In this document: positions 1-11,457 of the stretch, piece by piece
Layout of the letters: each line of letters opens with the position of its first letter
Position numbering within the stretch: position 1 is the stretch's first letter
Source: Austropuccinia psidii
Lineage: Eukaryota; Basidiomycota; Pucciniomycetes; Pucciniales; Sphaerophragmiaceae
Length of the DNA stretch: 64,000 bases
NCBI GenBank assembly: GCA_023105745.1
Contig: JALGQZ010000011.1
Coordinates: forward strand, 33,073,094 to 33,137,093
Reading direction: 5' to 3'
Translations under genes and position numbers: made by a program
Notes under the pieces: generated by a model
What the model saw: only the letters and a program-made list of their open reading frames with translations
The model's database searches: none
Told to the model about the DNA's origin: nothing

Positions 1-1134
1 TCTCTTGGAAGTTTAATAAGGACATGCCAAGATATCAGAATTCACTATTTGAATGGCTGTAGTGTGTATAAATTAAAGTTATTAATGATCAAAGTTTAAG
101 ATTAAAAATAATCATTTATGATCAATCACTGTAACCTTATTTTGAGCTTAACAGTTATATAAGTGATTAAAATAATTAATAACATTATATTAATAATAAT
201 AATAAGAAAAAAAATAAACAAATATTAGGCTTCTTCCAAGCCTATGATGTCAGAAAACTTAAGAGTTATAGTTATAAATCTAAATAATGGCTTAATAATG
301 AGATAAGATGGCTTAATTATGATTTAGTTATTACTAAAGCTTGAAATACTTAACAATTCCAATGGATAAAATCAGTAAATGTCTACTAGAATACTTCTGG
401 ACTCTAGGAGGTCAGATCTTACTATATATAGAGCTCTTTTTGCCTCTATTTCCCCCTCAGACACATCAAAAACATTAAAATATTAAATCCAAAGGTAATA
501 ACTTTATTCTTTTTATATAATTATATTATATTATTAAAGACTCAAGTTTTTATCTATTGTAATAATCAATTTCAATATTATTAAAAAAATATTGAATTGT
601 TTTTTTGTTGATTTCTATCCAAAATATTCAATTCTATTTAAAATCAAGAATATTTTTAATTTCTTTTTATTTATATTTTTAAATAAAATTTAAATAAGTT
701 TTTTATTTAAATTATTTGGAATAAAATTATTCAAAATTATTATATAAAGTTTTAAAATTAGATTATTTTCTCTTTATTATTATTTTTTAATAATTCTTTT
801 ATGAATATAAATAGTATTTATATTAATATATAAATTTAATATTGATTATATTATTCTTATAAATTGGTTTTTATTATTAAATAATTTTTTTTTTTCAAAA
901 ATTTATTATTTGTTTTTAGAAATAATAAATTTCCATAAATATATTTATCTTTATTATATTATTTTTATAATATCATTTATTTAAATAATATAAATATTTT
1001 TATGCCATAATTATAATATTTCTTTATTATTATAATTATCTTTAATCATATTAATTACTTTAATAAGGACATTCAGAGTAAAATAAGTGAAATATTAGTA
1101 ATATTTACTTATTTTTTCATAGTAAAACCTTACA
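1..1134 (+). repeat. Decayed LTR of Ty3/gypsy family C, cut by the window edge
   Basis: Bases about 265-540 align well to the reverse complement of 13,130-13,400 (3' LTR of element C), including the shared block around CATCTACTAGAA, a TATATATA box near 423 and the pyrimidine-rich stretch after it. The right end reads CCTTACA, the same LTR end as in family B. What follows (GGGTGTCTC) is not a primer-binding site, so this is the right end of a 3' LTR or a solo LTR. The left part is AT-rich and aligns less well, and the true start lies outside the window. The TATA-like box may be the old LTR promoter (inference). Confidence 0.7.
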
Positions 1135-1739
1135 GGGTGTCTCAAACCTATGAGCTCCTATATTCAAAATGTTGAATTTTCTTCCTGAAATGTGGCAGTT
1201 AATTTATGGAATCTTGAAAATTACAAACCACCTGACCTTTTGTATTTTGAACAGGTAAAAACATATTTTTTTGGCTGAAAATCCTGAATTATAACACTTG
1301 AAATCCTGGCCTCTCATGTCTGGATAACTGAAAATGGTGCACAAAAACCTCACTAAGGAAATTTAGCTTTGCATAATACTTTGGTTGATGCATAAATTTC
1401 TTTGAAACAAATACTTTGAATAGAATTAAAATATCATATTTCTTATCATATATATCAAAAGCTAAAAATTCCAAAAAGGTTCAGAAAGAATCTCATTAAT
1501 TCCTCAATTAAATACCATGCATAATATCCTTTTCATAGAATTTAATATTGATTATGAACTGGAAGAATATGTATCACTATTAAACCACCTCAGTACACAA
1601 AGGTTTCTTAGAGCCTGAAAAAATAATCCTTCTGCATATATATACACCTCCAGTGATTTGGTCCACTTATCAAGTCATAAATTGAAACAACTCTGTCTTA
1701 CTACTCACAAATCTTTTCAATTATTAGTTTCCCTGATTC
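1135..1739. other. No gene recognised
   Basis: AT-rich sequence between the LTR end and the Harbinger remnant. A 61-codon open stretch on the minus strand (1,289-1,474) has no recognisable motif. This may be the 5' flank of the Harbinger element, but I could not find its terminal inverted repeat. Confidence 0.5.
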
Positions 1740-2718
1740 AAGAAGATGAAATTTTTCAGGATTAATGAATATTTAAACAGAGAGATTTAGCCAAACAATT
1801 GGATTTAGAATTAGAACACTTAGGATACAATGGGAATGGGGCCTATTTGAAAAAACTACGAATTCCAGTTGGATTTAGTCATGGGGTCATTGTATTATAT
1901 ATACAGTGTATAATCAAAATTTTCATCAATTATAAAAAGAAATATATTATGTCACCAAATTCACAAAAGAGATTGGAGACTTCCAAATTAATGAAAGCCA
2001 AAGGGTTTTCTTGATGTGTGGAATTTATAGATGGTATTCTTAAACCTTTGTCTCAAAGGCCACCCAGAGATGGTAAGGTATACTTTGATTACAGGAAGAG
2101 GTATTTATACTATTCATATTATATTGAAAAAGAATTTTAAGCTAATAATAGATGTGATTTAGGTATTAAATGTCAATTAAATTAGTTTGTGGTGTAAAAA
2201 TATCATTTCTTGAACTACATGTTGGATTTGTAGGGTATCTTCATGATTAACATGTGTACCAACAGATGCAAATCTCCAAAGATCCACATTAATCTTATGG
2301 AAAAAATAAATATCTACTTCCAGATTCAGCTTATGAAAGCTAAAATTGGATTGTTCCAGAATGCAAAGGTAAAACATCAAACTCAGAAGATAATGGAAAA
2401 TCCAATCTATTTTTGGCAAGATCAAGAGTATGTATTGAACATTCCATTGGTGTTTGGAAAGGGAGGTCATCATCTTTACATGAGATGAGAAATCAAATTA
2501 ATAATGTGAAAGAGGTAGAGTTATTTTTAAAGTGGGTGGTAACCTGTGTTATATTTAAAAATATATTAGAAAAAGTGAGTGACAAATGGAGTGACTTATA
2601 TGAGGATAATGACCCCCCAAGATCCAAAGTATTATTGAGTGGGATGATTAAAACAGCAATTTTAATATGTGTGGAAGATTCAAGTCCTACACTTTGTATT
2701 GGTTCAATAATAAATTAA
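1740..2718 (+). pseudogene. PIF/Harbinger DDE transposase remnant
   Basis: Broken coding sequence of a PIF/Harbinger (DDE_Tnp_4 type) transposase. The pieces appear in the family's order across several frames: LGYNGNGAYLKKL at about 1,820; the first catalytic Asp in a FIDG context near 2,026 followed by PLSQRPPRDGK; the second Asp in YLLPDSAYE near 2,315; and the third acidic residue in ARSRVCIEHSIGVWKGR near 2,420. A helical C-terminal part (KEVELFLKWVVTC) follows and ends at a stop at 2,716-2,718. The enzyme would cut and rejoin element DNA in the nucleus, but this copy has frameshifts and stops and cannot make it. No intact Myb/SANT partner gene was found. Family assignment is firm; the exact ends are not. 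Confidence 0.8.
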
Positions 2719-4266
2719 AGAATTATTTAAAAAAACTGATGAGTTATAAGATTCATAAAACATGTTAATTTCCAAATAAAATTGACTCAGGACTTATATG
2801 TGTAATAAAGTTTCAATCTATATGTATAGAATGATAACTTTTATGATGTGGAATTAGATAAGAAATATAAAATGTGGAAATATGTATAATTAAAAATATT
2901 TAAAAAATTTTATTCTTACATAATCTTTTTTTATCCTTTTAATTTCACATAAATTGATCATTTAACTTTGATTGAATTTTTGTCCTTTATGAAAAAAGTT
3001 CTTTTTGATTTAAAAAAAAAACCAAAGCATGTGATGGATTGGTTTTCAAGAAATTATTTTGGTAGATTAGTTGTTTGATGAAGAAGTTCAGATGTTTTTC
3101 AGAGTATTTAAATAATTCCTTCTTTTTTAGAAAAATAAAAGTTAAATTTATGTTTGGGAAATGATAATCCATGAACAGAGGGTGTGAAATTTGCTGTAAT
3201 GAAAATGAAATTGTTTTTATTGATAGAAAAAATATAACATAAGTCTATGAATTGATGTCCTTTTTATTGGTATGTGGTTTATTGTGAAATCTATTTAAAA
3301 TAAGGATAACATTTAAATAATTTTAGAAATTGTACTATATATTAGAGCTCTATGAAAGCTTGCTGAAGCTTAGAGAATTGGCTGCATTCATAATTTGCTA
3401 ATTTTCTTTAAGTGCATTATTTGAAAATATTTGGATTTGGAGTGAATGAATTAATTGAATTCTTGAAGTTTGGAACATTCCTTATTATCTTCATCAATTT
3501 TTCTTTGGTTAAGAAAGCTTTTCTTGCATAAAAGCCATCTGATTTACCAGAATATTAACCCTGAAAAAAATTCTATTCCTTTCATAATGCCATAAAGAAT
3601 ATTGGTGTTTGTGGTGATATTTTTACAGTTGGTAGAAAGGTTATTTAATGTGATGAGAAATTTTTGAAGTTTATGGGAGACTGGTGTAATACTGCTGAAT
3701 GGGTGAATTTAATACATGATAATTGGAAAATATGGCTTGTTATGTTTGTTAATGAGTACATAGGGTCTGGGTAGGAGTTTTTGTGAAGGAATTTTCAACA
3801 AGAAGGCATTATCATCTTTCTTATTGTCTAGTGTGATTATGGAGAAGTTGGGATTATAAATGCAAAGTTTGCCTTCTGTTTAGTCCATATAAACAAGCAT
3901 TCTTCTTCTTTGCTGTCTGGACTTTGTGTTATTATGATTTAGAAAAATCTCATCTGTTAAATCATTATTATTGTTAGGTAGAGTCCCAACAGTCATAAAA
4001 TCATGAGGAATTACAGAGAGATTGGGAAAATTAAGCTCATTAGAAATCATCTGGTCATTTGATTAAGTCCAAAAAGTCAAATGATCAGATAATTGATGAA
4101 GCATGAATAAGGAAGGGGGAAGGGTATTTTTGGAATTGTAGTTTATGAATGGAGAATAGGTAATGAATTCCCAATATAAATTATTCCTCCCCTAAATTGG
4201 CAAAAAATTAAAATTTACCAGTCTTGTAATAAAATGAAACTGTTTTTAGGAGAGAAAAAATGACAT
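2719..4266. other. No gene recognised; possible minus-strand coding trace
   Basis: AT-rich. On the minus strand about 60 codons near 4,050-3,880 stay open and look protein-like (Asn-rich, then a basic RQQRRR run), but no family is recognisable. A partner ORF of the neighbouring Harbinger element is possible but unsupported. Confidence 0.3.
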
Positions 4267-4452
4267 CAGTCAAGGGGTGGAAGGTGGTGGGTTGGTTGGG
4301 CAGGTGTTTGATTAGTGGTGGAGGTGGTGGCTGATTGGTGGTTGTAGTGGTGGTTAATTGATTTTTGATTTGGTGGATCAGTGGTTGTGGTGATATTGGA
4401 TTGGTATTGAAGGTGGAGGTGGTGGTAGTGGGAGTGGAGGTGGTGGTGCAAC
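4267..4452 (+). repeat. GGT-rich imperfect microsatellite
   Basis: About 185 bases made mostly of GGT, GGA and GTT steps, for example GGTGGAGGTGGTGG at about 4,318 and near 4,410-4,445. One strand is almost free of C. The complementary strand encodes a Thr/His/Pro-rich low-complexity stretch that I treat as an artefact. Repeated GG pairs could form two-tetrad G-quadruplexes (inference). Confidence 0.8.
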
Positions 4453-4825
4453 AGTGCAAGTTAGTATCATAATATCTCATGAAATAAGAAAAAATCAAAC
4501 TCAAAGGCCAGATGTACCCTTGGGTATCCATCTGTCACAATAACTTGTGCAAAAAATTAGTCACAAAAGAAAAACAACAGAAGAATTTTAATAAAAAAGA
4601 CCTCTGTTTATAATTAAAGAACATGAGCTCAAGGAAATTATGATAAGTGGAGGTGTATGGGACTACAAGTGCTGTTCCTATGAAAAAGCAGAATGGTTTC
4701 CAATATGTAATTATATTTTAATAAGATTGGTCATTTTGAATTGAGTTCATCAATTGAAGCTGGGGGATTTTATTTGAAAAAAACTGATAGAGAGGAATAC
4801 TACAGTGAAGATTTTAGTATTTGTC

Positions 4826-4942
4826 TGTCACATGGCGGAATGTGATCTACAAATTGCCAGTATTAATCGGTCTTTCAACCGGTTTAACAGCCTTTTTGGC
4901 AAGAGTTCCCTTTGCTGAGGTCTGGCAGACAGCATTGTGACA
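4826..4942 (+). repeat. TRIM-like element, left LTR
   Basis: A 117-bp terminal repeat starting TGTCACATGG and ending GCATTGTGACA. No primer-binding site starting TGG is obvious directly downstream (ATAAACCGGTTACC follows). Confidence 0.85.
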
Positions 4943-5172
4943 ATAAACCGGTTACCAACGTCATGGGTTTGATTCCGGTTGGAGACAAGGAGGGGTCTCA
5001 ATCAAACAACCAGAAATCGCTGGGTTTTCCGCTCCATTGGCGTACAAGGGTTCCGCCCCTTGGGGGTTCCTTGTAGGCTCCCGTTGTGACTAATGTAACT
5101 CCATGAGGGTCACATGGGTAATACCATCAGTTACATGCACTTTGGGACGCAGTGCCCTAAACCCGGGGGTAC

Positions 5173-5289
5173 TTTCACATGGTGGAATGTGATCTACAAA
5201 TTGCCAGTATTAATTGGTCTTTCAACCGGTTTAATAGCCTTTTCGGCAAGAGTTCCCTTTGCTGAGGTCTGGCAGACAGCATTGTGACA
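5173..5289 (+). repeat. TRIM-like element, right LTR
   Basis: Same length as the left repeat. The second base has changed from G to T, so the terminus now reads TTTCACATGG; four further substitutions are visible. Confidence 0.85.
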
Positions 5290-6569
5290 TTGTCTTCTTA
5301 AAAAAGAAAGTGGTTAATTTCAAAAGGGATGGAATAATATCAACCTCAAAAAGATAGGAAAGATTTTCTCTTACTAGCATTGAATTTGCAGAATTTTAAA
5401 ATGTGATTCATTTTTATGAAAAGGGGAAATGACCATAGTCTCTGTTTACTTACTGGAAAGTTTAAATTCCATCAATTGGATTTTTTTTTCAAAGGCTAGC
5501 CATTCCATAGAAAACAACAACTTCCTTTGAAATTAAATATTTGAATCTATTAGTGTACATACTCATATCATGTGAGAATACACCTCAATTTTTGAATTAA
5601 ACCTCAGAAAATTGTAATATATATTGGTAATTTACCCTTCAAATGTCAAATGTGTCTGTATGGGGGAACCAATCCTGGTATCAATTGTCACTGCTCATAT
5701 TGCAGGAACAATATCTAATAAAGAACACTCAAATTAATTTCTTTTGTTAATAAAATTTAGAATATTATCTAAATCTGCAATTTGATGGGAGAAATTAAAT
5801 GCTGCCATAGTCAAGTCCATGTTTTTTGTTTTTCATGCATATCAACCTCTTTTTTCCATTTTACATTCCCCAAAATCAAGAGTTTTTGCCTCCTTGGCCA
5901 TATAAAAATTCATCTGTAATTGTATTTTGACTGTTCAAGCTTTCTTAATGCAAAATCTTTTTCTCATTAAAATTGAATTTACATCTCCTCCATCAATATC
6001 TGTTTTTCAATTTGCATAATATGAGCACTCCATTTTTCATTCCAGTTCTGTTTCTCCCATTCTAAATGGGCCTCATCATGAGCCTATTCCCCCTCCAAAA
6101 AATTCATCATTCTTCAAAAACTTCAGAATAAATAAATAAACTAACAACCCTTTTTGCCAATCAATCATGCTTTGTGAGGAACTTGGAGACAGCAAATAAT
6201 ACAACTTCTTCTGTGAGCCACTGGTGCTATTAAGATTGAAGCTGGAAATTTGTTTTCTATTTTGAGCTGAACCATAAATATTATCCTTTATCTCAAGACA
6301 AAATATTTAAGAGTTCATTAAAATATATTGGTTTGTTAAGATCAATCTTACTTCTGGTTCTTCTACAGTGTAATTCAAGTTATCTTCAGCAATATCCATA
6401 TTTGGTTGAATAGTGATTGTTCCCTCCTCCATTATTGCAGAATCCAGAAATGAAACAGGGAATAAGAATATAGAACAAATAATGAAATATTGTATAATCT
6501 CTTAATTAATGCTGCATTGGTTTTTCCTCTTTCTCATTTTAAATAAACCCAAACTCATGAGAATCATAA
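5290..6569. other. No gene recognised
   Basis: AT-rich, with C-poor and C-rich patches. A minus-strand run at about 6,130-5,640 has fewer stops than expected in places but carries internal stops and matches no family that I know. Probably an old, unrecognisable transposon. Confidence 0.4.
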
Positions 6570-7140
6570 GTCACTTGTAAGATGTGTCTATGAAACTGTT
6601 GATAATATTAATATCAATAAAAAGTACTATGACTGTTCTTATAAAATATAATAACGAAAAATTATTATAACCAAAATTAAACAATTGATTGATTAATTAA
6701 TTATTTCCCTTACTTGTTATACACTACTAGTGATTATAACAGTAAGCAGTAATTGTCTACAAAAAGTATTGAATCATAAAACTTCTTTATTAAAATAATA
6801 AAATTATTTGAATATATAATTATCATTTGAAAGAATAATTATAAGTATAATTCTTGAAGAAAACTATTAATAGAGAAAAAATTTAGGAATTAATATAAAA
6901 TCAATCACTAATACTCCAATGAGCCTTGGAAAGAGATTGGTAGAGAGATTTGACAGGTAAATTGTGGATCTAAGGGATAAAAATAGATTTATAACAGTAT
7001 TACAACAAATTATAGTTTATTTCTATGATTTCATGTCTTTCTTATTTATTCTGAAAGAATGAAACACTTAAGAAATAGTTTTAGCTAATAATTACTTGTA
7101 GGTAATAAAGGTATAATTGGATAATAAGATAATTTGGAAA
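6570..7140 (+). repeat. Dispersed repeat D, copy 1
   Basis: About 570 bases that align along their length with 63,440-64,000 in the same orientation. Shared blocks include CAGTAATTGTCTACAA, AATAATAAAATTATTT and AGAGAGATTTGA. AT-rich, no coding capacity. It could be an LTR, but no TG...CA ends or target duplication were found. Confidence 0.75.
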
Positions 7141-10100
7141 AAGTAGAAGAAGGAGGCCTCTTTTAAGTCAACAACAGCTCAAAGAGGCATGCCATAGAGA
7201 AACCTAAAAGACCAGTGGGGGAGAAAGAAATAATATTTTCATCATCTGTTGTCACTTAAGATTTATCATGATTACTTAATTAAAGCTTTTACATGGCTAC
7301 CAACACATTTATGGTTAAGAATAAAAGGAGTAACAACTTTAAATATTCATTTATTTCAAAATGAATGCCAATTTCTCAAATTTATCAATGTTATTGTAAA
7401 TTTCATCACAGGTTGTATTTTCTGTGAGTTTTTGAAGATCCAGTGTTTCATGTGGAATCATCAAAAATGGACTGTAAGTAAAACATTGAATTTTCCTTAT
7501 GAAACCATGTTTCTTTTTGGTTTCTTTATGAGAAATACCATTTTCCATTGGTCCTGAAAGTTGCAGAAATATTAATTAAGAATTGTATTTTTTAATGAAT
7601 TTTTGAAGTTTTCACCTCCTTTCTACATAGAATTGCAAATAGTACAATATAGCTGGTTGCTATGAGGTAAATGAATGGATAATAGTCCAAAAAGGTTTTT
7701 AATTACTCTCTTAAGGTTTATCCATGAAAAATAATTAATAATTGGAATGTTTACAGGAGTCTAAGTTGCTCTTACCTTTTCATGTCAAAATAGCAGCTTA
7801 TTTGAAATTTTCTTATGATTTAATGAGAGTTTAACTTGGTAACAATGTTACCAAGGGGTTATAGTATATCAATTGGGCCATGTTCAACAATGGATTCAAA
7901 ATTTGGAGCTATCCATGCTGCAGAGGCCTCAGAAGATGGGTACCCTGGCTCTCTTTGATGTCTTTTGTCCCCCTTAGCTATTCTCACATCAAAAATAGTA
8001 ATTTTGGCTTAAATACTGATCTCCACTATGAGCTTACCAAACCTTTATGTAAGAATACCATACTTTTAAGTTCCACAAACATGAATAGCACCATTCTTAG
8101 TGTATATGTAACATGGGATTTCTCACATTCCCATTATTTTGGCATGAAATTGAGAAAAAGAAAAATTTTCACAATTCTTTTATGTGGTATTGATGATGTG
8201 GTGTTTAAGTATTTTCCATATTACCACCTCATAGAGTTATTTTAAGCTTATTCACTCTATGGAGCTACCCTAGGTGGAACTTTTGTGTCAAATCCAAATC
8301 TGGCCTTACATCCATGGATTTACTTACTCAAAAAAAGTTATTCATTATTTCTGAAATTCAAAATGATGAATTTTGAATATATGCATGACTTATGAGCTAT
8401 GCACAGTTCAGAATTTATTTTTAAAGATAATTGTGGCCTATTTGGGTATGTAAAATATACCCCAAGGCTTACAAAAATATATCTTTCTTCTTAACCTTAG
8501 AGCTTTTAAGAATGAAATACTTCCACAACTCATTGATAAATTTTATTTACCATGAAAATTTTCCTTTCCAAAATCTGAAAATGATGAACATTGAGAGCAA
8601 ATTAATTCTGATTTTTTCAATATATCTTTATATAAAATTTTTCAGCAGAAGACCTCTATTTCTTTTATATAACAAATACAACAATAAATTTCAATTTTTC
8701 TTATCTTGACACTTCAAATATTTAAATTGGAAGAATATTGTGGAATATTCAAAGCCTAATTATTAGAAGCTTAATATTTTTTTAGATTTTACTTCTTATA
8801 TGTGGTGTTTTTTGTTGGCTTAATAACAATAAGCTAACTATTTCCAAATTCAAATGAAAATGTGAAAAAAAAGGGAAGATTGGAAAATGACTGAAATAAT
8901 AATGTTAAATGATTCAATTGATTAACAAAGAACTCAGCTTTCTCATTCATATTTGAGATAGACATGAGTAAATAAATGAAAATCATTTAGTAAGTATCTT
9001 TGCTCAATGAAATATATATATGTTCTGGAGTCATTTTTGGATTTATCAAATATAAAGAACATTTTCCAAGATGAAGTTAAGAATATATACATTATTTCAA
9101 AATCACATGATCTATTGGGTACACTATTAGGCATAAGCCTTCAAATTACAAATTCAAATTCCATAAAGCTTGTGAAAATTTAAAACAATAAAAATTCCAT
9201 CACAAATTCACAGTAATAGATAATTCATATGCTCAAGAAAGCCGAAGTATATTCCTTATTTTTCCCCAGATTTATCAGAATTTGGATTGATATCTTTCTT
9301 CTTGAATATTTTCCATATATTTGAAATGGTATAGAGATAGATAATACCTTATTAAATGAGAATAAGCTTGGGATACTTAATTAAACCAACGAATTATTTT
9401 GAGACAACTAGTTTATTCAAACATTTCGTGGAAATTTCTCATGAATAAAAACTTATTTAAACATCATCTTTCAAATTGTAGAAATTTAAATATTATCCTG
9501 TCATTTTATATGAGAAACCTCATCAAAATTAATCATAAAGAAGAATAATCCATTTCTTTTGAATTAAAATAATAATAAACTTAAGACTTTCAATCCTCAT
9601 ATGTGATGAAACTAAGAGAATTGGGTTCCTTCCAAAAAAATGATATATGTAAGACAAAAGCCTGGACACCAAGACATGCTGAAAATACTATTTCTCTTGA
9701 TATTTCAAAAAAAATTGAACAATCCTAAAACAGAAAATTCAGAATATTACAGATGTAAGTAAATCTTTGCATATGAATAATAGGTAAAGTACTGCAAATT
9801 TTGGGTATTCAGATTTTCAAATTATATAAATAATATGATACATATATGAGGGTAAAATCTCCATTAAAATAAAGATAATTACAATGTATTGATACAGGCA
9901 GGATCACACTATATTGTCAGATTTTATATTACCTAAAAGTTTTAATTACATGAATTTTGGCTCTGGTATATTTTGAATGAAGTTTCTCTTATTTTATAAG
10001 GGGCTGAAGTGAAAAACAAAAATAATGATAATGCTATCAGAGGGCTATTTTCAATAGAAAATGGAAATTGCATCTAGAAGAAATAAAATATTCTGGTGAA

Positions 10101-10490
10101 ATTAAAAATATTAAAGTTATAAAAAAATATAAAACATTTAATACTAAGAAAGAATTCTATACATATTCAAGGAAACAATCAATAAGTATAAAAGATTAAA
10201 ATCAATTATGTATCATTATGGTGTTTTCTCCTAATGAGAGATGACTTTTGATCTCAATATTAACCTCTTTTTCTCCTGAAATGTGTGTTTTATTTCAAGT
10301 TTACTTCCAACAATTTACATAGATATAATTATATTATGTTAATATTTGGTTTTAGCTCATTGTAAATATATTTCTATGAATTTTTAATAAATCAGTATTC
10401 AAACAGAAGAAAATAAATAATGAGTTATTATTTTTATATTTTCAAGAACATAGTTCATTGTGGTTAAGAAGATGGCCAAAAAATATCATG
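7141..10490. other. Long stretch without a recognisable gene
   Basis: AT-rich DNA. Open stretches at 7,249-7,557 (102 codons), 7,880-8,245 (121 codons) and 8,431-8,709 (92 codons), all plus strand, have no motif, neighbour or composition supporting translation. I see no transposase or reverse transcriptase motif in either strand. Confidence 0.5.
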
Positions 10491-10523
10491 GTTGAACCCA
10501 TGTTGAACCCATGTTGAACCCAT
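10491..10523 (+). repeat. 11-bp tandem repeat, three perfect copies
   Basis: GTTGAACCCAT occurs three times head to tail, followed by a degenerate GTTTCAT. No function inferred. Confidence 0.9.
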
Positions 10524-10569
10524 GTTTCATTCATAACAGTACTCATGTTTAGAATGGTGTTAAACCTGG

Positions 10570-11440
10570 AGCACCTACCCCCAGGTCTTTAATTTTTTCA
10601 TTCTGAGAGTTGTTTAATTTGAATCTCAAGGTATTCTCTTGATTTTGGGATTTATGGGTATGCAGGCCTCCTTAAGAGTGGTGGATAAGGTCCATCAATT
10701 TTTAGAATAATTTCAGCTTTATGACCAATAATTTCCCCCAATGGTTCTTTATCTGATGAAAAGGCTTCCTTGTGGTCATATAAAAGAGCAGGGAGTTAAT
10801 TTTATTTTATGCAAGTAAGATAAATACTGACTTCAGCTTTATTCATTTGTTCTTATTTGAGCTTCCCTGACTGTAAGTTAATTGGAAATACTTCATTCAC
10901 TGTAGTTCATCTTTTAAAAGGTAAAAATGCAAATTGAAGAAGCTTATCATCACTAATAGTAAAGTATCTGAATTTTCTTGTTATGTAACTCTGACATAAA
11001 TGATTGAATAATCACTTCAAAATATGGAATGCGTACTAGAGAAGTTTTCCATAACAGAAAATATAACAGTAATTCTTGAATTAACATCAATATGTGGAGG
11101 TCTTATAGTGGTTTCAAATATTTCTAGTGGTTCCATTGGATTTTTTACACTGTTGAGTTTTATTCCATCAATTGGTAAGAATTTATCTTCAAAATTTGGT
11201 ACAAAATCCTCAAGAAACTATTTTCCAAAACAAGAAAGTAAGGCTCCTGAATCAAGGAAGATCTTAGTGGGTTTTTTTATCAATCACCACTTCTTTTATA
11301 CAGGAATTTCCAGATGTATAACCTTTCCCCCTGTTTGGCTTGGTTTTCATAGGTTATGAATATTGAATTTTTGATAATTCAAGTTGACTATTACTCAATT
11401 GTGGTAAGTGGGAGGAAGATTATTTGATTTAAAATTTCCA
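10570..11440 (-). pseudogene. Ty3/gypsy pol fragment (protease to start of RT)
   Basis: Minus-strand remnant related to the pol of element B. In order from 11,440 downward: HLPQLSN and TKPNRGKGYT; a retroviral-type aspartic protease core FLDSGALLSC near 11,245; and then the linker SDKEPLGEIIGH and PYPPLLRRPAY before reverse transcriptase, near 10,650-10,760. The protease here keeps the usual D-S-G. Similarity stops near 10,570, before the RT catalytic motifs. Stops and small indels make it non-coding. It directly abuts a truncated family-B LTR, with gag missing between them. Confidence 0.8.
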
Positions 11441-11457
11441 TATCTTTTGAAGATTCA

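Larger units (their letters stand above)
4826..5289 (+). mobile_element. TRIM-like miniature LTR retroelement, complete
   Basis: A 464-bp element bounded by two 117-bp direct repeats (4,826-4,942 and 5,173-5,289). The repeat begins TGTCACATGG and ends GTGACA, so its ends are TG...CA and inverted to each other. A 5-bp target site duplication TTGTC lies on both sides (4,821-4,825 and 5,290-5,294). The 230-bp internal region has no open frame long enough for a protein, and it ends in GGGGGTAC immediately before the second repeat, like a polypurine tract. The two repeats differ at five positions, four of them C/T. It is clearly GC-richer than its surroundings. This is the structure of a terminal-repeat retrotransposon in miniature, which would need enzymes from another LTR element. 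Confidence 0.85.

Noticed and set aside
4208..4531. Thr/His/Pro-rich open frame on the minus strand
   Set aside because: It is the translation of the GGT-rich simple repeat.
4943..4990. Pol III B-box-like sequence (GGTTTGATTCC) suggesting a tRNA-derived SINE
   Set aside because: A cloverleaf does not form well, and the LTR-like direct repeats with TSD explain the unit better as a TRIM.
7880..8245. 121-codon open frame in the gene-poor region
   Set aside because: No motif, no intron signals, no homologous stretch elsewhere in the window, and AT-rich composition; insufficient support for a gene.
10491..10523. CRISPR-like direct repeats
   Set aside because: Three adjacent 11-mers without spacers, in a eukaryotic TE-rich setting; a plain tandem repeat.
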